A stretch of DNA of 64,000 bases from Pegoplata infirma (lineage: Eukaryota; Arthropoda; Insecta; Diptera; Anthomyiidae): assembly GCA_963921195.1 (NCBI GenBank), contig OY992537.1:200966581-201030580 (forward strand), written 5' to 3'. Below the pieces are notes generated by a model, which was not told the origin of the DNA, made no database searches, and worked only from the letters and a program-made list of their open reading frames with translations. Within the stretch, counting starts at the first letter, position 1; each line of letters begins with the position of its first letter. The translations under genes and the position numbers were made by a program. Below, piece by piece: positions 42,395-54,227 of this stretch.

Positions 42395-43404
42395 TGAAAA
42401 CACGCTAACTTTTGAAAGACTTTACGGAGGCTCCTGAAGTTTGGCATATATGTTGGACATTTACCTGGTCAGGTTGGTATTGCAATCCAGCGAAATCGGT
42501 CCAGTGGTTCAAAAGTTATAAGCAAATGAGTGAATTTCGGCAAGGGGTTTTCTGGAATTTACGAGATAAAACACACGGTAACTTTTCAACGGCAATTCTG
42601 AGGGTGCTGAAGTGTAGCATATATATTTACCGTTCCTCTGGTCCGGTTCGTTTTAAATTTCAGCCAAATCGGTCCGGCGGTTCAATAGTTATTAGCAAAA
42701 CCGCAAATTTCAGATTAGTCACCTTAAATTCACGTGTTGAAAACCCGTTAAACATGTTTTAAAAACATTGTAAGTCAGAAAAATATTTTAAAAGGTATTT
42801 TTGTCACACAAAAATATTTTTACATAAACCAAAAAAAAAAATACACTTAAAAAAAAGTTTACATTAAAAAAAAATTTTACACTCAAAAAAAAAAAATTGG
42901 TAAATTATTTTTTTTTTTTCAAAAATTAACAAAAAAAAAGTTTTTTTACACTAAAACAAAAAAAAATACACTCAAAAAAAATTTTACACTCAAAAAAAAA
43001 AATTAGTAATTTTTTTTTTTTTCAAAAATTAATAAAAAAAAGTTTTTTTACAGAAAATAAAATATTTCTAACCAAAAAAAAGTTTACACTTAAAAAAAAT
43101 TTTACACTCAAAAAAAAAATTGGTAAATTAATTGTTTTTTTTTTTTCAAAAATTAACAAAAAAAAAGTTTTTTTACACTAAAACAAAAAAAAATACACTT
43201 AAAAAAAAATTTACACTCAAAAAAAAAAAATAGTAATTTTTTTTTTTTTTTAAATTAATAAAAAAAAGTTTTTTACAGAAAATAAAATACTCTAACCAAA
43301 AATGTTATTTTTTTCACGTTAGAAAATTTACTATCACTTAAAAAGGGCATTGTGGAGGGTATTCATAGATTCGGCAAAGTCGAATTTAACTTTTCTACTT
43401 GTTT
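42155..43404 (+). mobile_element. mini-me-like element, type E, full length, with expanded GTCY run
   Basis: TTTTATACCCTCCACTC at the left and GATTCGGCAAAGTCGAA then TTCTACTTGTT at the right. The internal GTCC/GTCT run at 42293-42394 is about 102 bp, about four times that of other copies. Beyond it are CAGCGAAATCGGTCCAGTGG and a low-complexity zone with repeated TTTTACACTCAAAAAAAAA. This is the longest copy (1.25 kb). Confidence 0.82.
42293..42394 (+). repeat. (GTCC)n(GTCT)n microsatellite
   Basis: About 12 GTCC followed by about 13 GTCT units, with minor mixing near the switch. Growth of this run from the mini-me core is the behaviour that gave the family its name (microsatellite-initiating mobile element). 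Minus-strand frames give Asp-Arg-Gln-Thr repeats with no meaning. Confidence 0.95.
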
Positions 43405-44254
43405 TGTTTTATTTTTTCCTCCAATTTTTCCGGCCATGTGCTGCGTACGACTATAACTAGACATTTAGTTAAATATATGAGTGTATGTGTGTGTGTGTGT
43501 TAAAATGTTAACCCTCACATAACAACTCGTTTCTTTATATGAGTGCGTGTGTTTTCGCTATGAATGAATGGAAACGGAAATCATGACAGTAGTGTGTTGG
43601 TAGCTAAAATTATTGTAGTGGTCTTCATATGATTGTGTGTATGTATGGGTTTTTTTATGTGTATGCTTGTGTTTTTCATATGAGTAAAATTTTGTTGACA
43701 TGGTCCTTCGTAGTAGTCATCATTTGAATTATGGGTTGTTTACCAAAAAAAAAAAATATAAAAACTGTTAGAACATGTTCTAACAAATCTCTAAAAAAAA
43801 AGTATTTTTTTTTTTTTTGGAATTTTTTCATAAACTCCGTTGATGTTCTTTTTTTTACACTGTTATCTATGGACTATAAACTATACATACACAAAAATCT
43901 CTTCTTTTTATTGTTTGAGTGTGTGTTTGTGTTGGAAGGAATAAATTAAGAGTGCTTGTGCGATGGAGTGATTTTATAAATGTGTGTGTGAGAAGAATTT
44001 TTAAAATAAGTCATTGTCAATAAAGTATACATTGGGTCCAGATTTTTCTTTTCAAACAAATTTAAGGTTATACTTGTTATTTTATTGTGACATTACGAAG
44101 GTTATAAAGGGAAGATGGTAAAAAAAGGGTACAAAACCGGCGGATTCTTTAGTTTTTAAATCAATACGTTTTTACAGGAAAGGACATTTTAAGGATATAT
44201 TTATTTTAGATTGTCTTGTATTTTTAAGGAACAACCAACGAAAAGTATGTAAGG
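43405..44254. other. GT-rich and AT-rich spacer, no gene seen
   Basis: GTATGTGTGTGTGTGTGT near 43484 and further GTGTGT patches to 43990. The 72-codon frame starting at 43731 is low complexity. Possibly host unique sequence. Confidence 0.45.
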
Positions 44255-45353
44255 TAAGGTTGGGTAGCGAATTCACTCGAAAGCTATAAGGCCCATTGTG
44301 ATTCCCTTAATTTTGTTTCCCTACTTCCCCCCTGATACAAAGTTGTAGTTCTTAAACCACCCCGATTCCCTAAGGTATTCTTCCTGAAACGTCTTAGGAT
44401 TTGGCAGTGACCACAAGGTTCGTGATATCCTGCACGTAGTCAGTGTCATCCACCTTTCCTTCATTATAAGTATTCCTAAATATCCTATAATTTTCGTTCA
44501 TCAATTCCACTATAGAAACCAAAATGTCAGGTTCTACACGTTCCCCCACTGATTTCGAGCTATTTCTCACAAATTCATCAGCCAATTCGTTCCCAGCGAT
44601 CCCACTATGTCCAGGGACCTAGATTAGATTGACTGTGTGCTGACTGATTCGACAAAGGGACTGTATACAATTTCTATTTTACAGTGTTTGATTCTAAGGC
44701 CTTCAGAGCTGCTGATAATGGCGCAAGAACGAAGGTCGCTTGACATAATCATCGGTGCGGCTATATCAATCGCAAGTACCTCAGTCTGGAAAACACTAAA
44801 TATATACGGAATACTAAGTGAGGCACCGATTTCAATATTCCAGAACCTGCACCCGTCTCTATCTTTGATCCGTCTGTAAAGGTTGAGATCGCATTCTTTC
44901 TTATAACAGAGTTTTGCCTAATCTTCTCTAGTTGGCATTTGGACTTCGAAGGTTCTGTCAAAATTCGCCTGGGGTGAGGTATAGTCGCTTTCTGTTCGAG
45001 TTCCTTCCCGCCCACCCTCCTTTTTATGGTCGACTGCCCCAAGATCGTTGCTTAAGCATTTGCGACTCTCTTAACCAGTGAGCCGATTTTGCTACTGTGC
45101 TCTTGACGTAAATATCCAGGGGCCAAATTTTTAGTATCACATCCAGGTTTGCCTGGGATGCTGTTATAATATCACCAGTGATACCCACCCACGATAGTCG
45201 TTGTACCTTCTGTAGGTTGCAGAGATATGATTTCTCATCCACTGCTCTCCACTACACAGGGCCGCCATAGGTCTAATTATCGCACCATACATCTAGTGGA
45301 TAATATAAAGTTTTAGACTCCACCTTCTTCCGAAAGTTTTTCTGTAGATGTAG

Positions 45354-45988
45354 CATGTGAGAGTGTTAAATTCGGCTGTGCTGAATCTTTTATGGCCTCC
45401 AAAATGTAAAAAAAAAATTAAAAAAATAAAATCCCAGGGGCGTTTTTTGGGGATTCGGCGGGAGACGTTGGGGACACCTTTCCCTTGCCATAGATATTAT
45501 AAAATGATTTTATTATGATTATTGCGATAAATTAATCCAATTAATCAATATTTAAATACATTTTTTATATCCACGCCCTCAAAATAGGGCGGGTAAAACT
45601 TGGTCTTTATCTTTTTTAGGATTTTTAACTTTTTTGACATAAAAATGTTGCATTTGTCTAGAAAAAGTACAAAAAACCCTGGAAAAAATGGTGTTTTTCT
45701 AAGGTTGGTTTAGTTCTCCAACGGGGAACTTTTTTCCCCTTGGTCCGATTTTGCCCATTTCCGAACTTAAATAGCCTATGACCATAAGACATATTCTTGC
45801 CAAACTTCGGAAGTCTTGCTCTTTTATTTTGGACTGTATCGTGTCCACGTCCTCTACAGACAGTCTTACAGACAGTCTTAGAATCGATCACTGATTAATA
45901 ATATATATACTTTATGGGGTCCTAGACCTATATTTCAATGCGTCACACACGGACAAAGAATACCCCATACTGTGGTTGGAGGGTATAA
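45354..45988 (-). mobile_element. mini-me-like element, type D, inside the LINE
   Basis: GTGAGAGTGTTAAATTCGGC, ACAGACAGTCTTACAGACAG, TATATACTTTATGGGGTCCT, ending TTGGAGGGTATAAAAA. The LINE frame resumes at 45990. Confidence 0.75.
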
Positions 45989-46116
45989 AAAGCACATATG
46001 GAATTTTCCTCTGTACTCATTTTCCAAGAAAGCTTTGGGACCAGGATTACACCGCCTTATTAGATAGTTCCAGGGTGATTACATCTAATTTGGGAAGAAC
46101 AAAAATGTCTTTCTTA

Positions 46117-46707
46117 CAAGGGAAGTATCTCAACCCTTATGAACCGATTTGCCTGAAACTTAAAATATATATAAAAGAGACGATTTTAAGGTTGGGGTGT
46201 CTCGGCTTATCGGCCATATCCGTGTTTCAAAATTTCTTTGTCCCCTTATGAAACAATGTGGACCTCCGGGAAAATTTCGATAACTCCCGAACTAACCGGA
46301 ATATCCTCTAGGGAAAAAAATACGTGTCGACTTAAATGTAATAAAGATTATTTCGTATTCATATGGACATCGTAGGCCTATGTCTTCATATAAATACCCC
46401 CCAATATTTACACATTTTAATAAAAAAAAAGTATTTAAAGAAGCCAGGTTTTTACAAGGTTATGCCACCGTTGGATAGGCATTTAAAAAACCTTTCTTCT
46501 CATATGTAAACATTATATAGTTTCTTAGAAATAAATGGCTGAAAAATAAAAAAAAACGATTTTTTCGACATTTTTTGACCAATGTTTTGAAACCCTAAAT
46601 CCGCGATATGGCCGAAAAGCCGAGACACCCAACCTTAAAATTGTCTCTTTTATATATTTTTTACGTTTCGTCCAGATCGCTTTATATGGGCTGAGATACT
46701 TCCCTTG
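46117..46707. mobile_element. Element H, complete, with TTA duplication
   Basis: CAAGGGAAGTATCTCAACCC at the left and its inverse ending ACTTCCCTTG at the right. TTA is duplicated at 46114-46116 and 46708-46710. Arms of about 115 bp include AAGGTTGGGGTGTCTCGGC. The TTA target and TIR suggest a PIF/Harbinger-like non-autonomous element. 591 bp. It interrupts the reverse-transcriptase frame. Confidence 0.82.
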
Positions 46708-47800
46708 TTAGTCCTTTTTGTGAACAAGACGAATTAGGTTTTCTCGGAATTAACTCCCTGACCGTTGCCCACGTTGAGAGTATCTTAAGTGCTGATTCCA
46801 TGAGTTTGCTAATCGTTGGTAAAAAATTGCCTTTTATACCTTGATACCCATTCCGTTGAATGACTAGAGGATCTCATTTATTACAAGAATCCACAGAAGA
46901 GGAGAGATCACTCCCCCTTGAGGAGTGCGCTTGTAATAATTTTCCCCGCATCACCATCACCTATCTTCTAGTTAATTGCCCTGTATCTGTTTGTCCGTAC
47001 CTGTATTCCGTATAGCATTACACATACAAAATTATTGGCTTACAATTTTCAATTAAATCTATTGATCAACAAAATCTAAATGAGTCAATCAATGTTTTGA
47101 TTAACGTTTTTTGTTATTTTCTATAACTGTCGAATTACAAATTTTCAACACACCAGATTTTTTTTTCGCTTTAATTTATTTGAGTACATTAATTAAAAAA
47201 TATACAAAATAATGGGGTTTTACTTTTTTCTATTTTTGTCAACATATTGGAAAGCAAAAAGATGAATTTTCGTTAAATCAATCATTATTTTTATTGACAA
47301 TAAATAAAAAATTTATCAAATATGTGATCAAAATCGAAAAAAATGTTTGATTGAAAACATATTCAATTAAAGAGCTACAATTTGATGATTGGTATAACAA
47401 TTTTCTTTATTGGAGGTTTCAATAAAAAAATTTATTGAATCCGCGTTTTTGTAGATTGAAATTCGTTTCCAATTCTTTCTCTGTAGGAATTGATGATATT
47501 TTGACATTGTTAAACGCACCTTCCATGTCCAGAAGTTATGCCAAAAAAATAATCTTTTTTGTGAAATTCTCAATCAGCCGAAAACACTTAAGCCTTTAAG
47601 AAAGGCGTGTTCTGTTGGGCCTTGCTATAATTGTCTAATGTGAAGGTACTTTTCACATAGACATCTACCAGTCTTTCCAGTGTTTTCAATAAAAACCGCA
47701 AAGGTTTCCAGACTGATAAGTCTGGAATCCTTTTCGGTATTGTGGTTTATCTTTTCCGCTTTGGGGATAAAGGCTACCCTTGAATCCCTTCAATACAATT

Positions 47801-48065
47801 CGGCATCGCATTCTGTACACAAATTTTAACCAGCAGCTGAATTAAAGTATTTCTAGCTTATGTGGAATGTAACAAAATTGTCGGAGTGTCCTTATATTTT
47901 CGTTCACAACTTTTGAACCGCTAAGCTGATTTCGCTCAAATGCAATACCAAACTGTTCGGGACAACAACAAGCGAACATGTTAAGTTTCAGTCATATTTG
48001 AGTAATATTTTGGCCGTGATCGCTATTTCAACAGACAGACGGAATCGATTTAAAACTATTCCAAC
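47801..48065. mobile_element. mini-me-like fragment (type F-related)
   Basis: ACCAGCAGCTGAATTAAAG, AACTTTTGAACCGCTAAGC and CAATACCAAACTGTTCGGGA match 49525-49745 and 63205-63420. Both ends are missing. Confidence 0.6.
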
Positions 48066-48194
48066 TACTAGAAATTGTATTGGATTTGTTTAATTGTTTT
48101 TAACAAATCAAAAAATGTCAGACAGAATAAATTAAAAATCCTGCCCTTGGACCCAGGGATTAGAAAACTACGTTTTCATTGACCCGCCCCCATT

Positions 48195-48627
48195 TGTGGG
48201 CGTGGTTCTTTTCTTAGAATATATTAATCCTCTATCTTCCATTTTGAGAGGTAATTTTCGTTTTTTTTTTTAAATACCCACATAGAACACTTTAAACGAA
48301 CGTTTAACTGGTATTCTTTGAGGATATTTGAAAAAAATACCAAATAACCCCTTAAAATGGGAGATAGAGGGTTAATATTTTGTAAGAAAAGAACTGTCAT
48401 TTAATTTCACTGAAGACATCTTTAAACGATATTTGCCTCAGAATTAGTTTTAATACTTTTTTTTACTTATTTAAAACGCCTTTAAAGAATTTTTAAAAAA
48501 TGTTAAAAACTTCAGTGGGACATAAAACAAGAACTTAATCTAATTTTTAAGAAACCTTCGGGCATTTTGTGTACTATTGGCTATTTTTTTTTTATCCCAT
48601 CCATGATACAAAATCGTGTTGCACAGT
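48195..48627. repeat. Family C foldback, copy at 48 kb
   Basis: GGTTCTTTTCTTAGAATAT (48203) and its inverse AAGAAAAGAAC (48384-48394) bound an inner hairpin. The sequence continues through TTTCACTGAAGACATCTTTA to GTTGCACAGTG at the right end. Confidence 0.7.
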
Positions 48628-49363
48628 GTTTATAATACCAAAATTTAGTAGTTTAAGTTCCTACTCCTTTTTTTCTTCATATACATTTTAATTTAACAGT
48701 TTTCCATGTTTTCTGTTTTCCGTTTTCCAGTTCTCGTTGTCATAATCTATGTAGTCTGTTATAAGATTTAATATAAATTTATGTATTTATTACAAAAATT
48801 ATTGTTATTATGTTTCCCAGCTCTCCCCCTTTTTTATTCAATATAAATGTCCTTATTTTATAAATAAATGTCTATGTAAGTTGCTCCTATCGTTTGTTAG
48901 TCTGTTTGTGTTTGAAATTATTTAGAGTTTTTTTTTTGTGTTGTTGTATTTTTCGTTAGCCATAGCAAGTATTAAGAACTTAATAAATAAACAAAATAAT
49001 AAATGTTTATATGAAAATTGTTCTTAAATTTATATGTATGTATGTTCACTTTCAGCTGTTATTTTGTTGTACTAGTATTATTGTTGCTGTTGTTTTTGTC
49101 ATTTCAGTAATAATTTAATCTTGATTTATTATGCTTGTAAATGGGTTTTGTAATGTCAAGTTCAAAATATCAATTATTCTGTGGTTTGGGTGTAGTATGT
49201 GTGTGTTTGGAAAATTTTAATTTATTTATTTAAAATTTAAAAGTTGGGAATTATTAATATAAAAAGCAGGGAATGTTTTTAATGTTTTTTTATTTTTTAA
49301 TTTTGTAAGACCCCTAAAATATGCTACAAAAATTGAAAGTTTACAATCGAATATATATAAAGC
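48628..49363. other. AT-rich DNA, no gene recognised
   Basis: Contains CCCAGCTCTCCCCC near 48818 and TTGTTGCTGTTG near 49080 but no ORF or RNA gene I can support. Composition is less repeat-like than the surroundings. Confidence 0.45.
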
Positions 49364-49848
49364 AAGTAAAAAACATTAATTCGGCCTTGCCGAATGTATT
49401 GATACGTTTTTGAAAAGTTTTTGAAAAAAAAATCCGCGGAAAAAAAATCCGGATTATTTTATTTTTGGAAATAATATATTTAATCTTGTTTAAATACCAT
49501 TAGGCATTGAATTCTGTTTACAAATGTCAACCAGCAGTCAAATTAAAGCATTTTATATTTTTAGGTTATGTGGAAAGTACCAAAATTTTCGAGTTGTCCT
49601 CACATTTTCTTTGATAACTTTTGAACCGCTGAACTGATTTAGCTCAAATGTAATACCAAACTGTTCGGGATAACAACAAGTAAACATGTTAAGTTTTGGT
49701 CATATCTGAGTAATATTTTGGTCCTAATCGCCATTTTAACAGACAGACAGACGGACTTCTGAAGGACCAATATTTCGGGTTGTTACAAACATCAGCACAA
49801 ACTTATTTTACCCTGTACCACAGAGCAGTGTAGAGAGCAAAAACTTTC
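49364..49848 (-). mobile_element. mini-me-like element, variant with TTCGGCCTTGCCGAA hairpin
   Basis: AGCAAGTAAAAAACATTAA, hairpin TTCGGCCTTGCCGAA, GAACCGCTGAACTGATTTAG, ACAGACAGACAGACGGAC at about 49739, GGTTGTTACAAACATCAGCA, ending CCACAGAGCAGTGTAGAG. The core is internally deleted. Confidence 0.7.
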
Positions 49849-51079
49849 GCTCAAAGCTATACAGTAAAATTAAAATCAACTACACGCCTAAAAGTATGCA
49901 ATATTTTTTTTAATTCATGAATAGTATGGTTACACCTTAAATATTATAATACTAACGAACTTTTTAAATATGTTTCCATTGTTAAAGTGTAAAAGACTAA
50001 TTTCTGATCTGATCTAAAGTTAACAGTCATGTTAAAAACTATCAAGTTTTCTAAAAACTATTTGCTCTATGCCCTTAAAAATAGTATAATAGTATAATAG
50101 TATAATAAAAAAAAAATTGTCACTACCTATTAAAAGAACAAATACTAAAATTTCAAACAAAATAGAGTCATATAACAATTTACAAATGTTTGCATTAATT
50201 TTTTTTTAAAGCTTCAAATAGTAAAAAATAAAATATAAAACATAAAATACTGGCAACAGTTAAAACACGCTAAATCGGACAAAAGCAAAAAACATTTTTT
50301 TGCAAATTGTACAACAAATTCATATTGAACCAAGTTTAGTGTTATTAATTACTTTTATGGCATTTGGGACACTTTTGACATCGGCGACATTTTTGAAATT
50401 TGATACATTATGATTCGATCATGACAATTATTTTTTTTGAAAAAATTTCTTTTTTTGACAATTTTTTTGGACAAATTTTTTTAAAGAACTTCTTTTTTCA
50501 ATTTTTTTTACAGCCCAATAAACCACTTGAAACATTTCTGGAATTCAAGTAAATCAAGTGTAAATCTAGCCCAAATTTCCAGTAAATGTTTGAACTATAC
50601 GTGAATTACACTTGAATACAATGGCAAAAGGATGTAAAAACAAGTCTTGAATTACAGTGTCCGTTTCGCTGGAGTATGCTATTGAATTCAAGTCTAATTT
50701 AAGTATAAATTTAGGACTTGAACTACACTTGATTTGCGCTTTTAAAGTGGTTTATTGAGATAACTTTTTTGACGAAAAAATTTTTTACCATATTGTTTTT
50801 TGGAGAATACACCCACTTTTAGACATATGAGAAATCTGGGGGTTTTGCGGTCATGATCACAAATTTGTCAAAAAAAACAATTTGTCAAAAAAAAAAAATT
50901 AGTCAAAAAAAATAAGTAAAAAAATGTACAAAAAGTCGCCAAAAAAATGTTTGTCAAAAAATAAATTATTAAAAAAATGATTTAAAAAAAAAATTCCAAA
51001 AAAACGAAAAATTTTTTCTAAAAAAAAAAAATGTCAAAAAAAATTTCGTGAAAAATCGTTTGATTTCTTCGCTTCATAG
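49849..51079. repeat. AT-rich DNA with short TIR element at 50514-50757
   Basis: CCCAATAAACCACTTGAAA (50514) and AAAGTGGTTTATTG (50744-50757) are inverted. The 244-bp element is full of AAGTGTAA/TTACACTTGA words and shares its first bases with the element at 83-1017. 50088-50105 has a short ATAGTATA tandem. 50840-51060 is A-rich with GTCAAAAAAA words. No gene. Confidence 0.55.
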
Positions 51080-52427
51080 TAGAGATGGGCACAGGAGCAG
51101 ATTCAAGCGTGATTCACGCTTAAGTGAGACTGAATTCTATTTTACTCACGTGATTGTGAGTGAGTGTGATTGAAGAAAAAAATTGCGTGAGTACGATTTT
51201 TGCGTGAGTGAGTGTGCGTGTGTTAATTTTCTTGCGTGAGTTTGCTTGATTAATTTTCTCTTCATATTTCCTTTCGTTCAAACAAAGCAACAAAAAAAAT
51301 TTGCAAAATTAAGCTTAACTAAAGATTTGTCCCAAAAAAAGCAAAAAAATATGAAAAATTTCAATGAACAAATTCTGATTAATTTTTATTAAAAAATAAA
51401 AATTGTTTTATTCGACCTTTAAAATATTATATTTTGAGGATGTTTATTTTCTTGAAAATTATGCTATGACAATATCATGGTTTTAATTAGTAAAGAAAAT
51501 AATGACCTCGAGCCAGAATAAACATCCTCAAAATATAATATTTTAAAGGTCGAATAAAACAATTTTTATTTTTTAATAAAAATTAATCAGAATTTGAACA
51601 TAATGGTTGGCACGCCATGTGATGAATAACCCTAAAATGGAGTATTTCTCACAACAACAACACAAAAAACATATTGTTGTAGTCCAATGGACTATCGTAT
51701 GTAAAATTGTTTTAAATATTTTTGTTGGTTATTGACAATCGTTGCCTTATTAGTATGGTACAATTTCTTCGTCTTTCTAATTCTCATTGTGAATAGAGGC
51801 GAATATATATTAATATTCCAGTTTGTGCACAAACGATTTGTAATTAGACTCGTTTGCTACTTTGTAGTATATCGTTTCTATTTTTTCTAAATAATCTTGA
51901 CAATGGAATCTTGACAAATTCCATAACACGTGTCGATTAAGTCTTGCAAAAATGACCAACATAAATAATTTTGACAATGGAATCTTGACAAATTCCATAA
52001 CACGTGTCGATTAAGTCTTGCAAAAATGACCAACATAAATAAAATTAAAACAAAAAAATAATTTTCTTGAAAATTATGCTATGAGAATATCATGGTTTTA
52101 ATTAGTAAAGAAAATAATGACATCGAGACAAAATAAACATCCTCAAAATATAATTTCAATGAACTTTAAATTTTTCCAAAAATTTTGAACGATTTTTGAA
52201 ATTTTGGTTTTTCAATTTTTTTTTTTTGTATAAAGAGTTTCGTGAGTGTGAGTCAAGGTGAGTGTGAGTGAAGCTTGCGTGAAAGCACGTGAGTCTGAGT
52301 TGTATTAAATTTACTGACGTGATTGTGGGTGAACAAATATGGCCATGAGTGAGTGTTCGTAATTCAAAAGTTCCTGTCGTGAGCGTGAGTCAGTGTGAGT
52401 CAAAAATCACTCACACGCCCATCTCTA
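51080..52427. mobile_element. hAT-like element with TAGAGATGGGC ends, split by element K
   Basis: TAGAGATGGGCAC at the left and GCCCATCTCTA at the right. Flanks CTTCATAG and CTTTAGAG match at 6 of 8 positions, an eroded 8-bp TSD. Subterminal zones are GTGAGTGAG-rich. Without the nested 782-bp element it is about 550 bp, noncoding. Confidence 0.75.
51370..52151. mobile_element. Unclassified element K, copy 2 (782 bp, 13-bp TSD)
   Basis: AATTTCAATGAAC flanks both sides exactly (51357-51369 and 52152-52164). The body matches 19773-20344 but carries two rearrangements: an internal inverted duplication of the first 75 bp (51370-51440 against about 51525-51597) and a direct tandem duplication of about 75 bp (from TTGACAATGGAATCTTGAC, 51897-52040). 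The minus-strand 62-codon frame across the duplication is an artefact. Confidence 0.85.
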
Positions 52428-54084
52428 CTTTAGAGTACAGTATTTTAGATTTTTTTTCTTAATTCTAAGATTTCTTCATTCAACCATTCGTTTTTGCACC
52501 ACAGCACAGTAGGCCAGGATCTCCGTTTTTTGGCCAAAAGTCCATTTCGCTGCTTCCAAATTCTGTTGATGTATTTAAAATCTTGGAATGTTCAATATTA
52601 TGTAAATAAAATATTGTAATATTGTGGCTAACTGATTTTCTTTGGCAAGAGGTCAAAGTCAAAATTTCGAATTTTTGTGACAATTTTTTTCTTTTTAATA
52701 TATTAAAAAAACTTTGCAAATTAAAGAAGTTTTGACTCAAAATCATTAAGAAATCACTAAAGAAGTACTTATTTACATATAAAAATCTAAAACACTTCAA
52801 TAATTATCTAAAGAAGGTATAAAATTGTAGTTTCCCCAAAAAAATTATTTTTTTTTTTGAAAATCGCCATTTTTCAACATCGATCTCCAAAAAGCTCCAA
52901 ACGATGTTGGAAAACCTTTAATGCCAATGTGTTCCTTATCCCCTAACTAGAATTTTGCGACCGTCTGCGACCATTCATAAAATTTCGAGATATTGTCCTA
53001 TAACTAAAAAATGGCGTTCAGAATACACTTCTACACTAGCACGAAAGATAAAATCACTTGCACTCCGATTGTTCTGCAATTCACGTATGTTATAGAAGGT
53101 CGAAATCTAAGATTAACCTGTTTTTTTTAGGTGCCATCTCGGAGGTTAAAGAGCGGAAATGGAAGGGGGAAAACTGTATTATTTCGTTTTTTCATATTTG
53201 TTTCAAAGGAGCTATATGAACATTTCATACAGATCGAAAGGTTTTTTAAAGGCTTATTAAATGGTGTATTGGACTTAGCGAAATTCAGTTTTATTAAGTT
53301 GTAATTTTCAAAAATCTGTAAACTATACCATATACATATACAGATAGGACCCCCAAATTTATGTATAATAATCTCTATTATGATTAAGCCGACACTTGTT
53401 TTTGCTTGTGGCGATATTTTTGCTAGTTCGGCTTTTATTCGGACTTTTATAAATTCTTATTTAAGCGGATGATATTTATGGTTACCACTTTAATAAGCCG
53501 ATAGTGGCAATTGATGAGCATTTTTGAGAGGGTTTTTTTTAAGAACAACATTATCGTTGAATTCTTATAGAATATATCCAGTATAACTGCGTCCTTAAGT
53601 TTTACTTTTTAATGATACATTTATGCTGAAATTTCAATGCAGTTTAATGGTCCGGATTAGAATTTAATAACTTTTTTATCCGTGTTTTTTAAATTCGGTC
53701 TTTTTAAAATGCGCCTTTGCGATTTTATCGCATAAATTAATTATTCGTTTGAAAGCGTCAACAAATTGACATGTTCAGTTAAAGTGGTAAATATTCGATT
53801 CGCAACACATGACCGATTCTTTGGAATTCAAAATTTTACTGGGTATATTTTGATGCAATATTTCATCTTTAGTTTGATTACATAATTTCTGTGTGAGAAA
53901 AAAAGAAGTCAATTAAAATAAAGTTAACACCTCTTCATTTAAGTGCATTTCCATAAAATAGTTTGGATGTAATTTATAATACCAAGACTTTTCTGCATTA
54001 TTTCTTGTAAATTACGACTTTCTTGGATTTTGTTTAATTTGCTCACGAAAACACTTTGCTGCTAAGCATTGTCTGAAAAAGCCA
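52428..54084. repeat. Dispersed repeats M and L (uninterrupted), then AT-rich DNA
   Basis: 52865-53030 matches repeat M (AATTTTGCGACCGTCTGCGA, AAATGGCGTTCAG) without element A. 53110-53290 matches repeat L (GATCGAAAGGTTTTTTAAAG, AAATGGTGTATTGG) without the CACTATAGG element. These serve as empty sites. 53290-54084 shows no gene. The minus-strand 106-codon frame at 52480-52800 has no recognised domain. Confidence 0.6.
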
Positions 54085-54227
54085 TATCGTTTATAAACAA
54101 ATAATTGAAGTTCAATATATTTAAATTTAAAATGTATGGCCGCCATTTTGAATCCACCATGTTGAATTTAATGTTTTTTTATTCTATATTCGCAAACATC
54201 GAAGCCATATCAAGTAGAAACAAATAA

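Larger units (their letters stand above)
44255..47800 (-). pseudogene. Decayed LINE ORF2 (reverse transcriptase plus RNase H), broken by insertions
   Basis: Read on the minus strand, the pieces follow the order of an RNase-H-bearing LINE. 47790-47640: LERLVDVY and QHAFLKG-like blocks of the early reverse transcriptase. About 47550-47500: LDMEGAFNNV, motif A. About 46915-46850: GVISPLLWILVINEIL, motif B. 46110-45990: a LPKLDVITLELSNKAV block. 45350-45024: a QKVQRLSWVGITGDI block and ILKIWPLDIYVKS. About 44985: FTDGSK, first RNase H motif. About 44710: SAALKALESNTVK. 44625-44570: VPGHSGIAGNELADE, last RNase H motif, with the preceding Trp now a stop. Many frameshifts and stops. Insertions at 45354-45988 and 46117-46707, probably also 47035-47400. 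The I/R1-like group is likely. Confidence 0.85.

Noticed and set aside
42256..42447. Minus-strand frame rich in Asp-Arg-Gln-Thr
   Set aside because: It is the translation of the GTCY microsatellite.
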